5,133 bases of DNA from Candidatus Zhuqueibacterota bacterium RBG_16_48_16 (lineage in GTDB: Bacteria > Zhuqueibacterota > Zhuqueibacteria > Residuimicrobiales > Sediminimicrobiaceae): assembly GCA_001771235.1 (NCBI GenBank), contig METF01000051.1, positions 1 to 5,133 of the forward strand. The letters run 5' to 3'. The position numbers and the translations under genes are program-made. Below the pieces are notes generated by a model. The model was not told the DNA's origin, searched no databases, and saw nothing but the letters and a program-made list of their open reading frames with translations. Shown piece by piece: positions 4,973 to 5,133 of the stretch. Every line of letters starts with the position of its first letter. Position 1 is the stretch's first letter.

Positions 4973-5040
4973 GTCATTCACATCAGCAGCAGGGAAATTT
5001 TAGTAACTATTGGGTTGGTCAAGTGAAATAGAGATGAAGC

Positions 5041-5125
5041 ACCAAATCACAGGATTCCAAATCTCAAATAAATTCCAATGAAACCAAGCTTCCAAAGGCT
5101 TAAAGGCTTGGGAAGTTATTGGATT
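5041..5125. repeat. AT-rich dispersed repeat fragment with imperfect palindrome
   Basis: The stretch begins with AAATCACAGGATTCCAAATC and continues in the CAAATAAATTCCAAT style of low-complexity spacer repeats. It then forms an imperfect stem: CCAAT (5075-5079) with ATTGG (5118-5122), and CCAAGC (5084-5089) with GCTTGG (5106-5111). The loop holds a perfect tandem 8-mer AAAGGCTT twice (5094-5109). Twelve bases (ATCACAGGATTC, 5046-5057) recur at 3248-3259. An ATG at 5078 opens a frame to the window end, but it has no ribosome site and lies inside the palindrome. Confidence 0.5.
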
Positions 5126-5133
5126 CGACGGTG

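Noticed and set aside
4771..4977. 68-codon open frame on the minus strand before the serine palmitoyltransferase-like gene
   Set aside because: It runs across the promoter and the leader hairpin, so most of it would not be in the transcript's translated part, and its sequence is not protein-like.
5078..5133. ATG opening a frame to the right edge
   Set aside because: It has only 18 codons, no ribosome site, and lies inside a palindromic repeat.

Overview
The window (GC roughly balanced in genes, AT-rich between them) reads as the chromosome of a free-living Gram-negative-type bacterium. The best guess is a member of the Fibrobacteres-Chlorobi-Bacteroidetes (FCB) superphylum or a neighbouring candidate phylum (KSB1/Calditrichota-like). 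That guess rests on the Bacteroides-like serine palmitoyltransferase, the short ManC carrying a GTRFWP motif, and dispersed palindromic repeats in the spacers. It is an inference from family resemblance; nothing in the window fixes the taxonomy.

Left part, + strand: the 3' end of a DUF456 membrane-protein gene (3-350), then thioredoxin trxA (436-762) with its own strong ribosome binding site, then a compact four-gene cluster. The cluster is a ManC-type mannose-1-phosphate guanylyltransferase (875-1954), a 90-residue protein of unknown function (1963-2235), a PtsN/fructose-type PTS EIIA domain protein (2248-2715) and a miniature C4 zinc-ribbon protein (2716-3051). Gaps of 8, 12 and 0 bases suggest one transcript. 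A lone EIIA with its phosphorylatable His but no EIIB or EIIC beside it points to a regulatory role rather than sugar uptake.

Middle (3052-3584): a 533-base gene-free spacer between convergent genes. It holds a perfect 16-bp inverted repeat with a 40-base loop, a roughly 290-bp segment whose ends are imperfect inverted copies of each other, and an inverted pair of 23-bp repeat copies whose hairpins are kept by compensating base changes. It looks like a landing site for dispersed, non-autonomous palindromic repeats.

Right part, - strand: a complete alpha-oxoamine synthase family gene (4778 down to 3585), most like bacterial serine palmitoyltransferase (first step of sphingolipid synthesis). 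Upstream lie a near-consensus sigma70 promoter (TTGACA-17-TATATT), a roughly 130-base leader with a terminator-like hairpin followed by six U, and a small hairpin enclosing the GTG start codon. These suggest, but do not prove, leader control of the gene. The last 90 bases look like part of another dispersed palindromic repeat.

Together the genes concern the cell envelope (GDP-mannose for glycans, a sphingoid base for lipids, a membrane protein) and housekeeping redox. No mobile-element gene, CRISPR array, tRNA or rRNA was seen. The least explained signals are the leader of the serine palmitoyltransferase gene, the miniature zinc-ribbon protein and the 90-residue protein.
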